Below, piece after piece: positions 44,615 to 54,673 of a stretch of 64,000 nt of DNA. A program made the position numbers and the translations under genes. The notes below the pieces were generated by a model. The model was given only the letters and a program-made list of their open reading frames with translations. It made no database searches and was not told the DNA's origin. The stretch's first letter is position 1, and each line of letters opens with the position of its first letter. Source of the DNA: Paenibacillus sp. RUD330 (GTDB lineage Bacteria; Bacillota; Bacilli; Paenibacillales; Paenibacillaceae). The stretch spans positions 2,420,501 through 2,484,500 of the forward strand of contig NZ_CP022655.2 of NCBI RefSeq assembly GCF_002243345.2. The letters are read 5' to 3'.

Positions 44615-44896
44615 ATGAAATGCATCAGCGTATTCACGAATGATTTTGGCCTGTTCTCCGATATTTACGAGCAGGTCATGGAATCTCCTCCGGGAGAGAA
44701 CGAGGATCTCGTCATTGAAGGCGTAACGGTGAGCGGCTCCGGCGATCTGCCGGCCCAGTACCTGGAGCGCATGCGCCAGAAGCCCGAGGTTGTCGTGATG
44801 CGCGAGAAGCAGCGCAACATTACGATCCTTCAGCACGGCAACGTGTTCGAAATCTGCATTCCGACGGATGAGGACGACGAGGCTCCGGCGGTTTAA
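44615..44896 (+). CDS. small conserved-looking hypothetical protein
   Basis: 93 residues, soluble and acidic, with no signal peptide. It starts MKCISVFTNDFGLFSDIYEQ and ends in a run of Asp and Glu (PTDEDDEAPAV). No domain is recognised. AAAGGATGATG at the nth stop is a plausible ribosome site, so it may be co-translated with nth. Its short beta-alpha pattern could suit a binding or adaptor role, but that is a guess. Confidence 0.7.
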   Translation: MKCISVFTNDFGLFSDIYEQVMESPPGENEDLVIEGVTVSGSGDLPAQYLERMRQKPEVVVMREKQRNITILQHGNVFEICIPTDEDDEAPAV

Positions 44897-44926
44897 GCAG
44901 GGAGATGCTCCGAATCAAGTGAACAA

Positions 44927-44957
44927 GCAGCCGTCCTTGCGTTCAAGGGCGGCTGTT
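44927..44957 (+). terminator. terminator after the 93-aa gene
   Basis: CAGCCGTCCTTG and CAAGGGCGGCTG pair (one G-U), followed by TTTG. It also lies before the dynamin locus. Confidence 0.6.
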
Positions 44958-45108
44958 TGACGTATCCGGCCGCGGCCCGCAGAAGATGCCAGCCTCCCTC
45001 CCGCAGGAGGGCAGGCTGGCGGCCGATGCGGCCGGCGACGGATCGCGGGAAGGGGGCTGGCCCAAAGCTTGGGCCGCTCCGATCAGAGGAAGACAGGGAG
45101 AGAGAATC

Positions 45109-47205
45109 ATGAACGGACTACAAGAGAGCAACAGGACCGCGGCGGCTGACCGCGAGGCGGCATTGGCACGGGCAGCGGCCAGCCTTCAGGCCGGATTCGA
45201 CTCGGCAGGAGACCATGGCAACGCGCAGCGCGCGGAGCAGCTGTCCGCCAAGCTGGAGAGCGGGCTGCTCACGGTCGCTTTTTGCGGCCACTTCTCCGCG
45301 GGCAAATCGACGCTGGTGAATGCGCTGTGCGGGAAGCAGCTGCTGCCTTCGAGTCCGATCCCGACAAGCGCCAATGTTGTGTCCATCCGCAGCGGCGAGC
45401 CGGCCCGCGCGATCATCCGGGCGCTCGCAGACGGCAAGGAGACGACCTTCGAGGCCGATCCGCTGCGTCTGGACGACTATTGCAAAAACGGCGAGGAGTT
45501 CATCTCCGTCGATATCGTTTATCCGATTCCCCGACTGGGCTCTTCGACCGTTCTGCTGGATACGCCGGGCATCGACTCGACGGACGACGCGCACCGGATG
45601 GCGACGGAATCGGCCCTGCATCTGGCGGATGCGGTGTTTTATGTGATGGACTACAACCACGTCCAGTCGGAAATCAACTTCGAGTTCGCCAAAGGATTGA
45701 AGGATTGGGGCAAGCCCCTCTACTTGATCGTCAACCAGATCGACAAGCACCGCGAGGAGGAGCTGCCGTTCGAGGAGTACCGGAACAGCGTCGAGGAGGC
45801 ATTCCGCAGCTGGCATCTGGAGCCGGCCGGCATTCTTTATCTGTCTCTGCGCGAGCCGGATCATCCCGGCAGCGAGTTCTCTTCCCTCGAAGGGCTGCTG
45901 AAGGAATTGGCGGAGGAGCGCGGGGAGCTGTCGCAATGGAGCGTGGACGCCTCGCTGCGGCATTTGGTGCGGGCTTCCCTGCGCTCTGCCGCCGAAGAGG
46001 AGGAGGCGCAACGGCAGAAGCTTCGGGATGAAGCCGGCAGCGACGAGGAAAGGGCCGCGCTTGCGGAGAGGATCGCGAGCCTGGAGGCCGAGGCGGAGGC
46101 AGCGGACGGCAGGCCCGCTGCCATGGAAGCATCCTTGAAGGCCGAAATCGTCAAGCTGCTGGACAACGCCAGCCTGACGCCGGCCGCCACGCGCGATCTC
46201 GCGGCCGAGTTCCTCGACAGCCGCAGGCCGGGCTTCAAGACCGGCCTGCTGTTCGCGGGCGCCAAGACGGCGGCGGAGCAGCAGCGGCGCGCAGAAGCGT
46301 TCCGCGATGACCTGATCCGCCAGATCCAGGCGGCCGCCGTATGGCATCTGGGGGATCTGCTCCGCAAGGCTGCCGACGAAGCCGGCCTTGCAGGGGCAGA
46401 GCGCGAAGCATGGGAGCATGCGCTCGAGGAAGGGCTCAGCTGGCGTCCGGACATCGATTGGCTGGCCGGGCGCGTGAATACGGGAGCCGTATTAGGCGGC
46501 GAGTATACGCTCGTCTACACGCGCGAAGCGGCCGTGGAGATCAAGGGGCGGCTGCGCCGCGCCGCCGGCGAGGCGGCCGAAGCGCTCGCCGCCTGCGCTG
46601 CGCCGGCGGCTGCCGCTGCCGCCGCCGAGGCGCGGGCGCGCCTGGCGGCGCTCGGCGCCCGCGTCGGCGCGCTGGCGCAGCTGGCGGCGCTGGACGCCGC
46701 CGCAGGCGAGCGCGCCGCGCGGCTTGCGGCGCAGCTGCCGCCGGCGCCGCAGCGCCCGGCGCTGCCCGCGCCGCGCCGCGCCGCCGCGCGGCTGCGCCGG
46801 CGGCGGCCGCCGTGCCGGCTGCGCAGCCGGCCGCGGGCGCTGCGCCTGCGGCGCCGGCACAGCGCGCCGCGGCGAGCCCGCCGGCGCCGCAGGCGCGCTC
46901 GCGCCGCAGCGGGCGGCCGCCGAGCGGCTCCGCGCCGCGGCGGCGCTGCTGGCGCCGCATCCGGCGCTTGCCGGAGCGGCCGACGCGATGCTCGCCCGCG
47001 CGGCGCGCCTCGGCGCGAGCCGCTTCACGATCGCGCTGTTCGGCGCCTTCAGCGCAGGCAAATCCTCGCTCGCCAACGCCTTGATCGGCGAGCGCGCGCT
47101 GCCGGTGTCTCCGAATCCGACGACGGCGGCGATCAACCGCATCCTCGCCCCGACGGCGGAGCAGCCGCATGGAACGGCCCGCGTCTCGATGAAGTCGCGG
47201 GATGA
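45109..47205 (+). CDS. DynA-like dynamin, first GTPase half (reading frame breaks in the GC-rich linker)
   Basis: From ATG 45109 this frame encodes a bacterial dynamin GTPase: P-loop VAFCGHFSAGKSTLVNAL, switch-type DTPGIDSTDDAHRM, NQIDKHREEELPF, then a long helical stalk to about residue 560. After about 46780 the frame turns Arg-rich and loses sense, although it stays open to 47205. In Bacillus DynA/YpbR both GTPase halves are one polypeptide of about 1,200 residues, and the second half here lies in another frame (46724-48787). The locus is therefore either a sequencing or assembly error or a disrupted gene. The coordinate of the real frame change is not exact. The protein acts in membrane fusion and membrane surveillance in B. 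subtilis. Confidence 0.7.
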   Translation: MNGLQESNRTAAADREAALARAAASLQAGFDSAGDHGNAQRAEQLSAKLESGLLTVAFCGHFSAGKSTLVNALCGKQLLPSSPIPTSANVVSIRSGEPARAIIRALADGKETTFEADPLRLDDYCKNGEEFISVDIVYPIPRLGSSTVLLDTPGIDSTDDAHRMATESALHLADAVFYVMDYNHVQSEINFEFAKGLKDWGKPLYLIVNQIDKHREEELPFEEYRNSVEEAFRSWHLEPAGILYLSLREPDHPGSEFSSLEGLLKELAEERGELSQWSVDASLRHLVRASLRSAAEEEEAQRQKLRDEAGSDEERAALAERIASLEAEAEAADGRPAAMEASLKAEIVKLLDNASLTPAATRDLAAEFLDSRRPGFKTGLLFAGAKTAAEQQRRAEAFRDDLIRQIQAAAVWHLGDLLRKAADEAGLAGAEREAWEHALEEGLSWRPDIDWLAGRVNTGAVLGGEYTLVYTREAAVEIKGRLRRAAGEAAEALAACAAPAAAAAAAEARARLAALGARVGALAQLAALDAAAGERAARLAAQLPPAPQRPALPAPRRAAARLRRRRPPCRLRSRPRALRLRRRHSAPRRARRRRRRARAAAGGRRAAPRRGGAAGAASGACRSGRRDARPRGAPRREPLHDRAVRRLQRRQILARQRLDRRARAAGVSESDDGGDQPHPRPDGGAAAWNGPRLDEVAG

Positions 47206-48787
47206 TCTGCTCGACGACCTGCGCTACTCGCTGTCGCTGCTCGGCGAAGACGCCTCCGCCTCCGGCGAGGAGGAGCTGCTGCGCCGGATGGGAGCCTTGC
47301 AGCCGGACGGCATCCACGCCGCCGGCCGGCCGCATTACAGCTTCCTCAAGGCGGCGCTCGCCGGCTGGCCGGAGCTCTCGCCGCTGCTCGGACAGGAGCT
47401 GCGCGTAGGCGAGGAAGAGTACAGGCGTTACGTGGCGGAAGAAAGCCGCTCCTGCTTCGTGCGCGAAATCGAGCTTTATTACAGCTCGCCGCTGACCGAC
47501 CAGGGCATCGTGCTCGTGGACACCCCGGGAGCCGATTCCGTCAACGCCCGCCATACGGGAGTGGCCTTCAACTATATCAAGAATGCGGACGCGATCTTGT
47601 TCGTCACCTACTACAATCACGCGTTCTCGCAGGCCGACCGGCAGTTCCTGATGCAGCTTGGAAGGGTGAAGGACCAGTTCGAGCTCGACAAAATGTTCTT
47701 CCTCGTCAACGCGGCCGATCTGGCTTCCTCGGAAGCGGAGCTGAAGGACGTGCTTGGCCATGTGGAGAGCAATCTGCTGCAGCACGGCATCCGGTTCCCG
47801 CGGCTGTATCCGGTCTCGAGCCTGCATGGCTTGCAGGGCAAGCAGTCCGGGGACAATGGGAAGCTGGAGACATCGGGCATCCCGGCCTTCGAGCGCAGCT
47901 TCCTCTCCTTCACGCGCGACGAGCTCGGCTCGCTGGCCGTGCAGGCGGCGGACATGGAGATCAGCCGGTCCGTCTCCGTCATCGACAGCTGGCTCGCCGC
48001 TGCCGAAGGCGACGCAGGCAGCCGGGCTGCGGAGCTCGAGCGGCTTCAGGAGCTTGCATCCAAAGCGCGGCAGCTGCCGCGCGAAGCCCGCGAGAACGTG
48101 CCGGCCGCAGAGCTGGACAAGGAGCTGCAGGAGCTGTTCTACTACATCCAGCAGCGGATCCAGTACGGTTTCGGCGAGTTCTACCAATACGCCTTCAATC
48201 CCGCCAGCCTGCAGGACGACGGCCGGGATTTGCGGCGCGCGGTATGGACCTCGTGGCTGGAGCTGCAGCGGATGCTGCAGATGGAGCTCTCCCAAGAGCT
48301 GCTGGCGACGACGCTCCGGCTGGAGAGCGCCGTCAATTCGCTCATCCGCAAACGCTACGAGGAGAGCGCCGCGAAGCTCAAGGACCGTCTTCCCGGCTTC
48401 ATGCCGGAACCGTTCGATAGCATCGCCTTTCCGGCTCCGCCGGAGCCTTCCCCGTGGAAATGCGATACCGTGGAGGCCAAGTGGCTCTATGGAATGTTCC
48501 GCAATCCGCGGAGCTTTTTCGAGGGAGAGGGCAAGAAGAAGCTGCGCGACGAGCTGGAGGCGAAGCTCGGAGCGTCCATCCGCGTATGGATGGATGCCGC
48601 CGGCCAAGACTGGAAGGCGGCTTATGCCTCCCGGCTTGCATCCGGCCTTGAAGAGGCCATGTCGGCTTTGTCGGAAGCCTTTATCCGATATTCCGACGGA
48701 ACGAGGCTGTCGCTCCAGGACAACAGCGGCCTCGAATCGCTGCGCGAGATGCGCGGCGGATTGGATCGGCTGCAGGCTTCGATATAA
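46724..48787 (+). CDS. DynA-like dynamin, second GTPase half
   Basis: This frame is convincing from about 46895: ASRFTIALFGAFSAGKSSLA is the second P-loop, followed by VLVDTPGADSVNARHTG, then FLVNAADLASSEAEL and a helical stalk to the end. The earlier part is Arg/Gly-rich and probably not real protein. No good start codon or ribosome site precedes it, so it is most likely the C-terminal half of one double dynamin starting at 45109. A middle stretch (about 46790-46890) reads as a natural Ala/Pro linker only in the third frame, which implies two frame changes. A terminator follows at 48805. Confidence 0.7.
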   Translation: MRRSCRRRRSARRCPRRAAPPRGCAGGGRRAGCAAGRGRCACGAGTARRGEPAGAAGALAPQRAAAERLRAAAALLAPHPALAGAADAMLARAARLGASRFTIALFGAFSAGKSSLANALIGERALPVSPNPTTAAINRILAPTAEQPHGTARVSMKSRDDLLDDLRYSLSLLGEDASASGEEELLRRMGALQPDGIHAAGRPHYSFLKAALAGWPELSPLLGQELRVGEEEYRRYVAEESRSCFVREIELYYSSPLTDQGIVLVDTPGADSVNARHTGVAFNYIKNADAILFVTYYNHAFSQADRQFLMQLGRVKDQFELDKMFFLVNAADLASSEAELKDVLGHVESNLLQHGIRFPRLYPVSSLHGLQGKQSGDNGKLETSGIPAFERSFLSFTRDELGSLAVQAADMEISRSVSVIDSWLAAAEGDAGSRAAELERLQELASKARQLPREARENVPAAELDKELQELFYYIQQRIQYGFGEFYQYAFNPASLQDDGRDLRRAVWTSWLELQRMLQMELSQELLATTLRLESAVNSLIRKRYEESAAKLKDRLPGFMPEPFDSIAFPAPPEPSPWKCDTVEAKWLYGMFRNPRSFFEGEGKKKLRDELEAKLGASIRVWMDAAGQDWKAAYASRLASGLEEAMSALSEAFIRYSDGTRLSLQDNSGLESLREMRGGLDRLQASI

Positions 48788-49335
48788 CCGCCATCTTTTT
48801 TTCCGCACGGCCTCCATTCGGAGGCCGTGCTTTTCTTTGTCGGCGCAGCCCGGCCAAGGAAGGCTTTCTTCTCGGGTGCGCAGCCCGGTTGTAGCCCGCA
48901 TTAACTCTCGTCAGCGAAGCATCTCCCCTGCATTCCATTCCGCTTTTTGCCAAGCAAACTCAGCTGCTGTCCCGCCAAAGCGGGGCTTCAGGCTGACGAA
49001 GCTTTATCGAAAAAGCCGTATAAACCGGCTGAAACCGGCCTTTTCTCCCCATCCGAACAATGCCGCTTCATTCATTCCGGTAAAGAACAAATTAATCCGT
49101 TTTCAACAAAAGGACTCTCTATAAGCATGTTTTGGCGGAAATGTGTCCTGCGAGTGACAATAACGTGATTATTCGGAGAATACCCCCCTTCGGGCTTCCC
49201 TCATTATCGCTGAGCGGGGCAGAGGTGGATATTCGGCTTCTGATGGCGTTTGCGGGAGGAGAGGGATGCTGTTAACATTCATCCATATTGCAAGGATTTC
49301 CATCACCAAACCTAACAAATGGGGGAGACATCAAC
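48788..49335. other. intergenic region upstream of the ABC exporter pair
   Basis: About 550 bp. It holds the dynamin terminator (48805-48838), a CCCGC/GCGGG hairpin (about 48971-48984) and the exporter ribosome site. The short ORFs seen have no coding character. No promoter could be assigned with confidence. Confidence 0.6.
48805..48838 (+). terminator. terminator after the dynamin locus
   Basis: GCACGGCCTCC pairs with GGAGGCCGTGC, followed by TTTTCTTT. Confidence 0.9.
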
Positions 49336-51111
49336 TTGGAGGTTTTCAAGAATCTCAAACCGTTCTACTGGGTCGAGCGAAAGTTCATCTTCGCCTCGAT
49401 CCTGTGCCTGGCCTGCGCGACGGCGCTCGGCCTGGTGTATCCGAACCTGCTTCGATATCTGATCGACGACGTCATCCAGACGAAGAATTGGGGAGTCGTG
49501 CCTGCGCTGTCCCTGACCGTCGTTGCCGTCGTGTCGCTGAAGGGATGCCTCAACTTCCTGAGCGGCTTTTTCGGCGGCAGGCTCGGCAACCGCGTCGCTT
49601 ACCGGATGCGGAATGCATCCTATGCCAAGCTGCAGGAGCTCAGCTACCCTTATTACGACACGGCCAAGACCGGAGACCTCATGTCCCGCCTGACCGCGGA
49701 CCTGGAGGCCATCCGCCAGTTCGTCGGCTTCGGCTTCGCCCAGATCCTGAACACGGTGCTCATGATCCTGTTCGGCGGCATCATGATGCTGAGCATCGAC
49801 TGGCAGCTGACGCTGATGACGCTCGTCACGATTCCGCTGCTCGCCTTCGCGGCGATCCGCTTCGAGAAGAACATCCATCCCGCCTTCCGCGAGATGAGGC
49901 AGGCGCTCAGCCATCTGACGACGGCGGTCCAGGAGAACATCACCGGCGTCCGCACGGTGAAATCCTTCGCCAGGGAATCGCATGAGGTGGAGAAATTCTC
50001 GGTACGCAGCACCGCCTATCAGAACAACCAGGTCGGAGCCGCGGCTATCTGGGCGCGCTTCTTCCCGCTCATGGAGCTGCTGGCCAATATCGGCGTCGTC
50101 ATCCTGCTCGTGGCCGGGGGGCTGCGGGTCATCGACGGCCCTCTGACGCTCGGGGAGCTTGTCGCCTTCTTCAGCATGATCTGGTACATCATCGGTCCGA
50201 TGTGGAACATCGGCTTCCTCATCAACAACTACACGCAGTCCAAGGCTTCCGGGGAGCGCGTGCTCGAACTTCTCCATTCCTACGTCCATGTGAAAAGCGT
50301 CGAGGACGCGGTCGTCCTCGAGAAGGAAACGATCAAGGGCCATGTCCGGTTTGAGAACGTCACCTTCTCTTATGCGGACAAGGAGCCTGCCCTGCGGGAC
50401 ATTAGCTTCGACGCCCCTCCGGGCAAGGTGATCGGCCTGCTCGGCGGCACAGGCTCCGGCAAGAGCACGATCATCCAGCTGCTGATGCATGCCTACAACG
50501 TCAAGCAGGGCCGGATCACGGTCGACGGCTTCGATATCCGCAACGTCGACGTGCAGAGCCTGCGCAGCCAGATCGCGACCGTCTTCCAGGAAACCTTCCT
50601 GTTCTCGGCCTCGATCCGCGACAACATCGCTTATGCCGACAAAGACGCCAGCATGGAGGAGATCGAACGCGCGGCCAAGCTGTCCAAAGCCCATGAATTC
50701 ATCATGGAGCTGCCGCTCGGCTACGACACGCTCGTCGGCGAGCGCGGCATGGGCCTCTCGGGCGGCCAGAAGCAGCGCATCGCGATCGCCCGGGCCTTGA
50801 TCCGCAATCCGCATATCCTCGTGCTCGACGACGCTACCAGCGCGGTCGACATGGAGACCGAGCATGAGATCCAGGCCGGCTTCAAGGAGCTGATGCAGGG
50901 CCGGACGACGTTCATCATCGCCCACCGCATCAGCTCGCTCAAGGACGCCGACGAGATCCTCGTCCTCGACGGAGGCCGGATCACCCAGCGCGGCACCCAC
51001 CAGCAGCTGATCCGCCAGCAAGGTCCTTACCGGGACGTCTACAACATCCAGTACGCCGACCGTCCGCAAAGCGGCGAAGACGAACCGGCCGTGAAGGGAG
51101 GAACGGCATAA
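49336..51111 (+). CDS. heterodimeric ABC exporter, subunit with degenerate catalytic site
   Basis: 591 residues: an N-terminal six-helix transmembrane domain (about 1-310), then a nucleotide-binding domain with Walker A GLLGGTGSGKSTII, signature LSGGQKQR, Walker B ILVLDDAT and H-loop FIIAHR. The usual catalytic Glu after Walker B is Asp here. TTG 49336 is the start, 8 nt after GGGGGAGA. The stop overlaps the next ATG by 1 bp. The pair resembles BmrC/BmrD (YheI/YheH) multidrug exporters of Bacillus. The substrate is not known. Confidence 0.9.
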   Translation: MEVFKNLKPFYWVERKFIFASILCLACATALGLVYPNLLRYLIDDVIQTKNWGVVPALSLTVVAVVSLKGCLNFLSGFFGGRLGNRVAYRMRNASYAKLQELSYPYYDTAKTGDLMSRLTADLEAIRQFVGFGFAQILNTVLMILFGGIMMLSIDWQLTLMTLVTIPLLAFAAIRFEKNIHPAFREMRQALSHLTTAVQENITGVRTVKSFARESHEVEKFSVRSTAYQNNQVGAAAIWARFFPLMELLANIGVVILLVAGGLRVIDGPLTLGELVAFFSMIWYIIGPMWNIGFLINNYTQSKASGERVLELLHSYVHVKSVEDAVVLEKETIKGHVRFENVTFSYADKEPALRDISFDAPPGKVIGLLGGTGSGKSTIIQLLMHAYNVKQGRITVDGFDIRNVDVQSLRSQIATVFQETFLFSASIRDNIAYADKDASMEEIERAAKLSKAHEFIMELPLGYDTLVGERGMGLSGGQKQRIAIARALIRNPHILVLDDATSAVDMETEHEIQAGFKELMQGRTTFIIAHRISSLKDADEILVLDGGRITQRGTHQQLIRQQGPYRDVYNIQYADRPQSGEDEPAVKGGTA

Positions 51112-52979
51112 TGGCAAGCAAGAAGAAGGACATCCTTCCGGAAACCGGCCAGGCGGGAAGCCTGGACGAGCAAATGGAGGCCGCGGCGGAATCCCAGCGC
51201 CAGCGCTTCAAGTACCAGGATGACGACATCATCGAGAAGCCGTTCAACTGGAAGCAGATCGGGCGCCTGTTCGGCTACATGAAGCCGTATTACCGCCAGC
51301 TCATCCCGATGGTGTTCATGATGCTGCTCGGCACGTTCACGCGCCTGGCCGCACCCGCCGTCATCATCCTGGCCATCGACGACGCCATCGGCAAAAACAA
51401 CAAGAACATGCTGCTCATGTACGGCGGCATCATGCTGGCTCTCTACATCATCCAATGGATCGCGAACGCGATCCGGATCAAGTATACGAACATCATCGGA
51501 CAGAAGGTCATCTTCGATCTTCGGCAGCAGCTGTTCGAGCATATCCAGAAGCTCAGCTTCCGCTTCTTCGACAAGCGCCCGGCCGGCTCCGTGCTCGTGC
51601 GCGTCACCAACGACGTCAACTCGCTGCAGGACCTGTTCACGAGCGGAGTCGTCAACCTGCTCATGGACTGCATCCAGCTCGTCGGCATCGTGGCGATCCT
51701 GCTCATCTGGAACTTCAAGCTCGGCCTCGCCGTCATGATCACGGTTCCGCTTATGTTCGTCGTCTCGACGGCGCTGCGCAAGCGGATCCGCTTCGCCTGG
51801 CAGGACGTCCGGATCAAGCAGTCCCGCCTTAATTCCCATCTCAACGAAGCGATCCAGGGAATGAAGGTGACGCAGGCTTACGTCCAGGAGAAGGAGAACT
51901 ACAAGTTCTTCGACAATATGAACACGGTCAACCTGAACAGCTGGAACCGCGCGTCGGCGCTCAACCAGACGTTCGGCCCGGTCATCGAGATCACCTCGGC
52001 GATCGGCACGCTGATCCTGTTCTGGTACGGCTCCCATCTCATCCAGGCCGGAGCGATCACAATCGGCGTCCTCGTCGGCTTCGCCAACTACGTCGGCAAC
52101 TTCTGGGATCCCATCAACCGGCTTGGCCAGATGTACTCCCAGCTGCTCGTCGCGATGGCGAGCTCGGAGCGGATCTTCGAGTTCATCGACGAGGATCCGA
52201 CGGTCAAGGAAAGCGGCCGCGCCCGCCTGCTGACCGGCATCAAGGGCGATGTCGGCTTCGAGGATATTGTCTTTGAATATGAAAAGGGCCGCCCGGCCTT
52301 GAAGGGCATCTCGCTGCAGGCTCGCGCCGGCCAGTCGATCGCCCTCGTCGGCCATACGGGCTCAGGCAAAAGCACGATCATCAATCTGCTCTGCCGCTTC
52401 TACGATCCAGTGGAGGGCAGGGTGACGATCGACGGCACCGACATCCGCGACGTCACCCTAGAAAGCCTGCGCACTCAAGTCGGCATCGTGCTGCAGGACA
52501 CGTTCATCTTCTCCGGCACGATCCGCGACAACATCCGCTTCGGGCGGCTGAACGCGACCGACGAGGAAGTGGAGATGGCGGCGCGCGCCGTTCATGCCCA
52601 TGATTTCATCGCCAGCCTGCCCGACGGCTACGACACCGAGGTCCAGGAGCGCGGCAGCGTGCTGTCGATGGGCCAGCGGCAGCTGCTCAGCTTCGCCCGG
52701 GCGCTGCTCGCCGATCCGTCCATCCTCATCCTCGACGAGGCGACGGCGAGCATCGACACGGAGACGGAGCTCAAGATCCAGGAGGCGCTCAAGACGCTTC
52801 TGGCCGGCCGCACGAGCTTCATCATCGCCCACCGTCTCTCGACGATCCGCCACTGCGACAATATCATCGTGCTGGATCACGGACGCATCGTCGAGCAGGG
52901 CGACCATGCCCAGCTGATGCAGCATGGAGGCGTGTACCGCGGCCTCATCGACGCCCAATACCGATTCCTTTCCGCCTGA
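51111..52979 (+). CDS. heterodimeric ABC exporter, partner subunit
   Basis: 622 residues: a 75-residue hydrophilic N-terminus, a six-helix transmembrane domain and a nucleotide-binding domain with Walker A LVGHTGSGKSTIINLL, signature LSMGQRQLL, Walker B ILILDEAT and H-loop FIIAHR. The Glu is intact, but the signature has Met in place of the second Gly. The degenerate composite site would be formed by the Asp-type Walker B of the upstream subunit and this changed signature, while the other site is canonical. It is a BmrD-type partner, and its ATG overlaps the upstream stop. Confidence 0.92.
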   Translation: MASKKKDILPETGQAGSLDEQMEAAAESQRQRFKYQDDDIIEKPFNWKQIGRLFGYMKPYYRQLIPMVFMMLLGTFTRLAAPAVIILAIDDAIGKNNKNMLLMYGGIMLALYIIQWIANAIRIKYTNIIGQKVIFDLRQQLFEHIQKLSFRFFDKRPAGSVLVRVTNDVNSLQDLFTSGVVNLLMDCIQLVGIVAILLIWNFKLGLAVMITVPLMFVVSTALRKRIRFAWQDVRIKQSRLNSHLNEAIQGMKVTQAYVQEKENYKFFDNMNTVNLNSWNRASALNQTFGPVIEITSAIGTLILFWYGSHLIQAGAITIGVLVGFANYVGNFWDPINRLGQMYSQLLVAMASSERIFEFIDEDPTVKESGRARLLTGIKGDVGFEDIVFEYEKGRPALKGISLQARAGQSIALVGHTGSGKSTIINLLCRFYDPVEGRVTIDGTDIRDVTLESLRTQVGIVLQDTFIFSGTIRDNIRFGRLNATDEEVEMAARAVHAHDFIASLPDGYDTEVQERGSVLSMGQRQLLSFARALLADPSILILDEATASIDTETELKIQEALKTLLAGRTSFIIAHRLSTIRHCDNIIVLDHGRIVEQGDHAQLMQHGGVYRGLIDAQYRFLSA

Positions 52980-53000
52980 TCCTGCGGGAAGCGGAGCGGG

Positions 53001-53033
53001 AAGCCGGTTCCCTTTCGGGAGCCGGCTTTTCTT
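53001..53033 (+). terminator. terminator after the ABC exporter pair
   Basis: AAGCCGG with inner TCCC pairs with GGGA and CCGGCTT, followed by TTTCTT. Confidence 0.8.
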
Positions 53034-53258
53034 ATCCGGCCGGAAGGACTTCATCCGGTCGGAAGGTCATGCGAGGCATCGATGTCGCCGGCATCGACGC
53101 TATCGTTCCGGGGGCTCACAAGGCTCGCCAGCATAAGGTTATCCATAAGGGAAGCTTGATTTTTCGATAGACAGCATCCACAATAAGATGACATTCGTCT
53201 CGGTATTCATTGCCATGGAGGCAGATGCCATCAACGCCATTATATAGGGGGTATCATC

Positions 53259-54443
53259 ATGTCCTACGGTTCTCCGCTCACTTCGCGGGCTCGCAAAATG
53301 CTTCTGCTCGGTTCTGGCGAGCTCGGCAAGGAAGTGATTATCGAAGCGCAGCGTCTGGGAGTCGAGACAGTCGCCGTCGACCGGTACGCAGACGCTCCCG
53401 CCATGGGCGTCGCCCATCGCTCCCATGTCATCGATATGCTTGATCCGGAGCAGCTCCGGAAGCTGATCAAGCTGGAGCAGCCCGATCTCATCGTTCCGGA
53501 GATCGAAGCGATCGCCACCTCCACTCTGGTCGAGCTGGAGCAGGAGGGCTTCAAGGTCGTTCCGACGGCGCGCGCCGCCCGGCTGACGATGGACCGGGAG
53601 GGCATCCGCAGGCTGGCGGCCGAGACGCTGCGCCTGCCGACCGCGCCGTACCGGTTCGCCGATTCCTACGAGGAGATGCGCGACGCCGTGCTGGAGCTCG
53701 GACTGCCCTGCGTCATCAAGCCGATCATGAGCTCTTCGGGCAAAGGCCAGAGCGTCTGCCGCTCCGAAGCGGAGATCGCCAGCTGCTGGAATTACGCCAT
53801 GGAAGGCGGACGCGCCAAGAAGAAACGCGTCATCGTTGAGGGCTTCGTCCATTTCCAATCCGAAATTACGCTGCTCACGGTCCGTTCGGTATCGGGAACC
53901 GTCTTCTGCGAGCCGATCGGCCATGTGCAGAAGGACGGCGATTATATCGAATCGTGGCAGCCGCACGGCATGAGCGCCGCCCAGCTGGAGCAGTCGGAGC
54001 ATATCGCCAGGCAGATCACGGACGCTCTCGGCGGCTGGGGCTTGTACGGAGTCGAGCTGTTCCTGACGGAAGAAGGCGTCCTGTTCAGCGAAGTGTCGCC
54101 GCGGCCGCATGATACGGGCATGGTCACGATGGCCACGCAGGACCTGTCCGAATTCGCGCTGCATGTGAGGGCGATTCTCGGCTTCCCGGTTCCTTCTGTC
54201 CGTCTGCTGTCCCCGGGAGCGAGCCATACGCTCAAGGCGGCCCGGGACCACCGCGATTTCACGATCGAAGGCCTGGAAGACGCTCTAGCGGTACCTTCGA
54301 CCCAGGTCCGGGTATTCGGGAAGCCCGACACGAAAAAGGGCCGCCGCATGGCGGTCGCGCTCAGCACCGCCTCGGATGCCGAGCAAGCGAGAGCTCTCGC
54401 CAGATCCGCCGCCGAAGCTTTGTCCCTTCGCTACAACGATTGA
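53259..54443 (+). CDS. purT: formate-dependent phosphoribosylglycinamide formyltransferase
   Basis: 394 residues with an ATP-grasp fold. It formylates GAR using formate and ATP, a folate-independent bypass of PurN in purine synthesis. Visible: [20 protein letters not shown] at the start, [26 protein letters not shown] (ATP-binding Gly loop) and [14 protein letters not shown] (metal ligands). ATG 53259 follows GGGGG about 8 nt away. It stands alone, with its own terminator (54479-54528), away from other pur genes. No purine riboswitch or PurR box was seen. Confidence 0.94.
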   Translation: MSYGSPLTSRARKMLLLGSGELGKEVIIEAQRLGVETVAVDRYADAPAMGVAHRSHVIDMLDPEQLRKLIKLEQPDLIVPEIEAIATSTLVELEQEGFKVVPTARAARLTMDREGIRRLAAETLRLPTAPYRFADSYEEMRDAVLELGLPCVIKPIMSSSGKGQSVCRSEAEIASCWNYAMEGGRAKKKRVIVEGFVHFQSEITLLTVRSVSGTVFCEPIGHVQKDGDYIESWQPHGMSAAQLEQSEHIARQITDALGGWGLYGVELFLTEEGVLFSEVSPRPHDTGMVTMATQDLSEFALHVRAILGFPVPSVRLLSPGASHTLKAARDHRDFTIEGLEDALAVPSTQVRVFGKPDTKKGRRMAVALSTASDAEQARALARSAAEALSLRYND

Positions 54444-54478
54444 TTTCCCGGCGCCGCTGGTCGTCCGGCGCATGCATG

Positions 54479-54528
54479 GCCGTTCCGGTTCTCCTGCTTC
54501 AAGGAGAGTTCCGGAGCGGTTTTTTATT
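54479..54528 (+). terminator. terminator after purT
   Basis: GCCGTTCCGG...CTCC pairs with GGAG...CCGGAGCGGT and is followed by six T. Confidence 0.85.
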
Positions 54529-54673
54529 GCGGCTCCCGATGCCGGGCCGGAGTGTGCGGAAAGCCGGAAATCATTGTGCTGGCTTTATTTGCAAATTCTT
54601 GTCGAAAGCCTTATTTTTAAGTACAAAGCGTCGAAAATTAAAAAACGGTAAATGAGTCAAGGGGGATAAGAGA

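Noticed and set aside
46541-48901. Very long minus-strand ORF (786 residues) opposite the dynamin locus
   Set aside because: A GC-rich antisense shadow; the plus strand has two clear GTPase domains.
53160-53258. Purine riboswitch or PurR box before purT
   Set aside because: No matching conserved loops or inverted box were found in the sequence.
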